This document shows positions 63,188 through 64,000 of a stretch of 64,000 bases of DNA, in pieces. The notes beneath the pieces are model-generated. The model saw nothing but the letters and a program-made list of their open reading frames with translations. It did no database searches and was not told the origin of the DNA. The translations under genes and the position numbers were made by a program. The first letter of the stretch is position 1. Each line of letters begins with the position of its first letter. The DNA comes from Planctomycetota bacterium (GTDB lineage Bacteria; Planctomycetota; B15-G4): NCBI GenBank assembly GCA_021604805.1, contig BQJR01000002.1, positions 1 to 64,000 on the forward strand. Direction: 5' to 3'.

Positions 63188-63741
63188 GCCCGGCCCACTC
63201 CCAGTTCCTTCAGGCGCGTGAACAGCCACGCGCGGATCATCTGCCAGCGACGCTCGAGGGTCCGTTCGGCGATGCCGAGCACTTCGCTGCACTCCTTCAT
63301 CGTGCAGCCGCCGAAGAAGCGCAGCTCCACGAAGCTGCGCATCTGGGCGTCGCGTTGCTCGAGCTCTTCGAGCAGGGTGGCCATGTCGAGCATCTCGATG
63401 GCCTGTTCGTCGAGCTCGACGAGCAGGCCGTCGTCCTCGAGTGAGAGGCGTTCGCCTGGGGCCTTGCGCTTGGCGGCGTTGCGCGCGTGCGCGTGGTCGA
63501 TCAGGATCTGGCACATGGCGCGCGAAGCGGTGGCGAGGTAGTGCCCGCGACTCTTCCACTTGCGCTCGATGCGGTCGAGCTTGATGAACGCCTCGTTGGC
63601 CAGCGCCGTGGCCTGCAGCGTGTGGCCGGGCCGCTCGCCACGCATCCAATGACCCGCGACCTTGCGCAGCTCGGTGTAGAGTTCTTGCGTGAGTTCGTCG
63701 AAGGCCTGGTCGTCGGCCCTGTCGCTGCCCGTGGTCATCAT
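63184..63741 (-). CDS. ECF-type RNA polymerase sigma factor
   Basis: 185 residues from ATG 63741 (AGGGAGCGA directly upstream; a second ATG follows at 63738). Region 2: FDELTQELYTELRKVAGHWM, LQATALANEAFIKL, with HYLATASRAMCQILIDHARARN-like sequence. Region 4: QMRSFVELRFFGGCTMKEC and VLGIAERTLERRWQMIRAWL. This is the TIGR02999-type sigma found mostly in planctomycetes and acidobacteria, often paired with Ser/Thr kinases and without a classical anti-sigma factor. It is convergent with the kinase operon. It may direct transcription of it. Confidence 0.92.
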   Translation of the reverse strand: MMTTGSDRADDQAFDELTQELYTELRKVAGHWMRGERPGHTLQATALANEAFIKLDRIERKWKSRGHYLATASRAMCQILIDHAHARNAAKRKAPGERLSLEDDGLLVELDEQAIEMLDMATLLEELEQRDAQMRSFVELRFFGGCTMKECSEVLGIAERTLERRWQMIRAWLFTRLKELGVGRA

Positions 63742-63838
63742 TCGCTCCCTGACGGCGGACCCGGGCGAGCGCCCCTCCGAGTCCGCTCGGAACTCTATCA
63801 CGGGTTCGCAGCCGGGCCCCTCGGAGGAGCCGCGACGA

Positions 63839-64000
63839 TCACGTCGCCGACGGTTGAGTTCGCTGAGACTCGAGCGCGGTCGGGGTTCCGAGCGACACGT
63901 GGAGCGTGGCCGACTGGCCTTCGGCGACGAGCCGCACGTCGCCACCGAAGGCGCGCATGATCTCGCGCCCCACAGCCAGGTTCATGTCGCCGCCCGTGAC
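63839..64000 (-). CDS. Histidine kinase C-terminus (partial, cut by window end)
   Basis: The minus frame open to the window edge encodes 53 residues ending at a TGA at 63839-63841. NLAVGREIMRAFGGDVRLVA followed by ATLHVSL is the G2 box and last strand of a HATPase_c domain, so this is the end of a histidine kinase whose main part lies beyond 64000. No initiation codon within the window. Confidence 0.8.
   Translation of the reverse strand, partial: VTGGDMNLAVGREIMRAFGGDVRLVAEGQSATLHVSLGTPTALESQRTQPSAT

Overview
This 64 kb window is high-GC bacterial chromosome that looks planctomycete-like. The grounds are a Ser/Thr kinase with a C-terminal sulfatase-modifying-factor-like domain, an ECF sigma factor of the type common in Planctomycetota, secreted FG-GAP/VCBS proteins, a lipoprotein sulfatase, many GTG starts and many 4-nt stop/start overlaps. 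The phylum is inferred from gene content; no rRNA is present.

Layout. 0.1-3.9 kb: mdh-aceE operon (minus). 4.0-6.4 kb: lipoprotein sulfatase. 6.5-10.3 kb: a tightly coupled arsenosugar-type cluster of arsenite methyltransferase (arsM), radical SAM ArsS and a DUF2064/GT2 fusion, followed by an RlmI-like methyltransferase. 11.3-14.2 kb: a secreted M28 peptidase/PDZ/alpha-beta-hydrolase fusion and a coupled small protein. 14.3-18.7 kb: secreted protein, tRNA-Met(CAT), ruvC, ispD-ispF and a GT4 glycosyltransferase. 18.8-22.3 kb: a large membrane-anchored protein with a degenerate metallopeptidase site, and an FMN reductase. 22.3-29.1 kb (minus): a translationally coupled operon of an FG-GAP protein, an exported CobN-family chelatase-like protein, a MotA/TolQ/ExbB channel and a DUF2149 protein. 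The last three match the composition of Bacteroidota HmuS/HmuU/HmuV heme-utilisation genes.

29.3-46.7 kb is a defence island that begins just after tRNA-Gly(CCC). It carries a 1715-aa SF1 helicase with a Vsr-like nuclease, a complete type I restriction-modification locus (hsdM-hsdS-hsdR), McrB-McrC with a probable reader domain inside McrB, and a RecB/NucS-like nuclease. Base composition is visibly less GC-rich, especially in the helicase gene, and a gene remnant without a start codon lies at the right edge.

47.2-64 kb returns to housekeeping and signalling genes: a hybrid histidine kinase, a stand-alone ParB-domain protein with an Ala-Ala-Pro repeat tail, a large alpha/beta hydrolase, an operon of His-rich membrane protein / FixH-like lipoprotein / polyferredoxin / exported protein / small membrane protein, a PLP-dependent decarboxylase, then a Ser/Thr kinase with two unrecognised coupled genes facing an ECF sigma factor, and finally the C-terminus of a second histidine kinase cut by the window edge.

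No CRISPR array, rRNA gene, transposase or integrase was seen.
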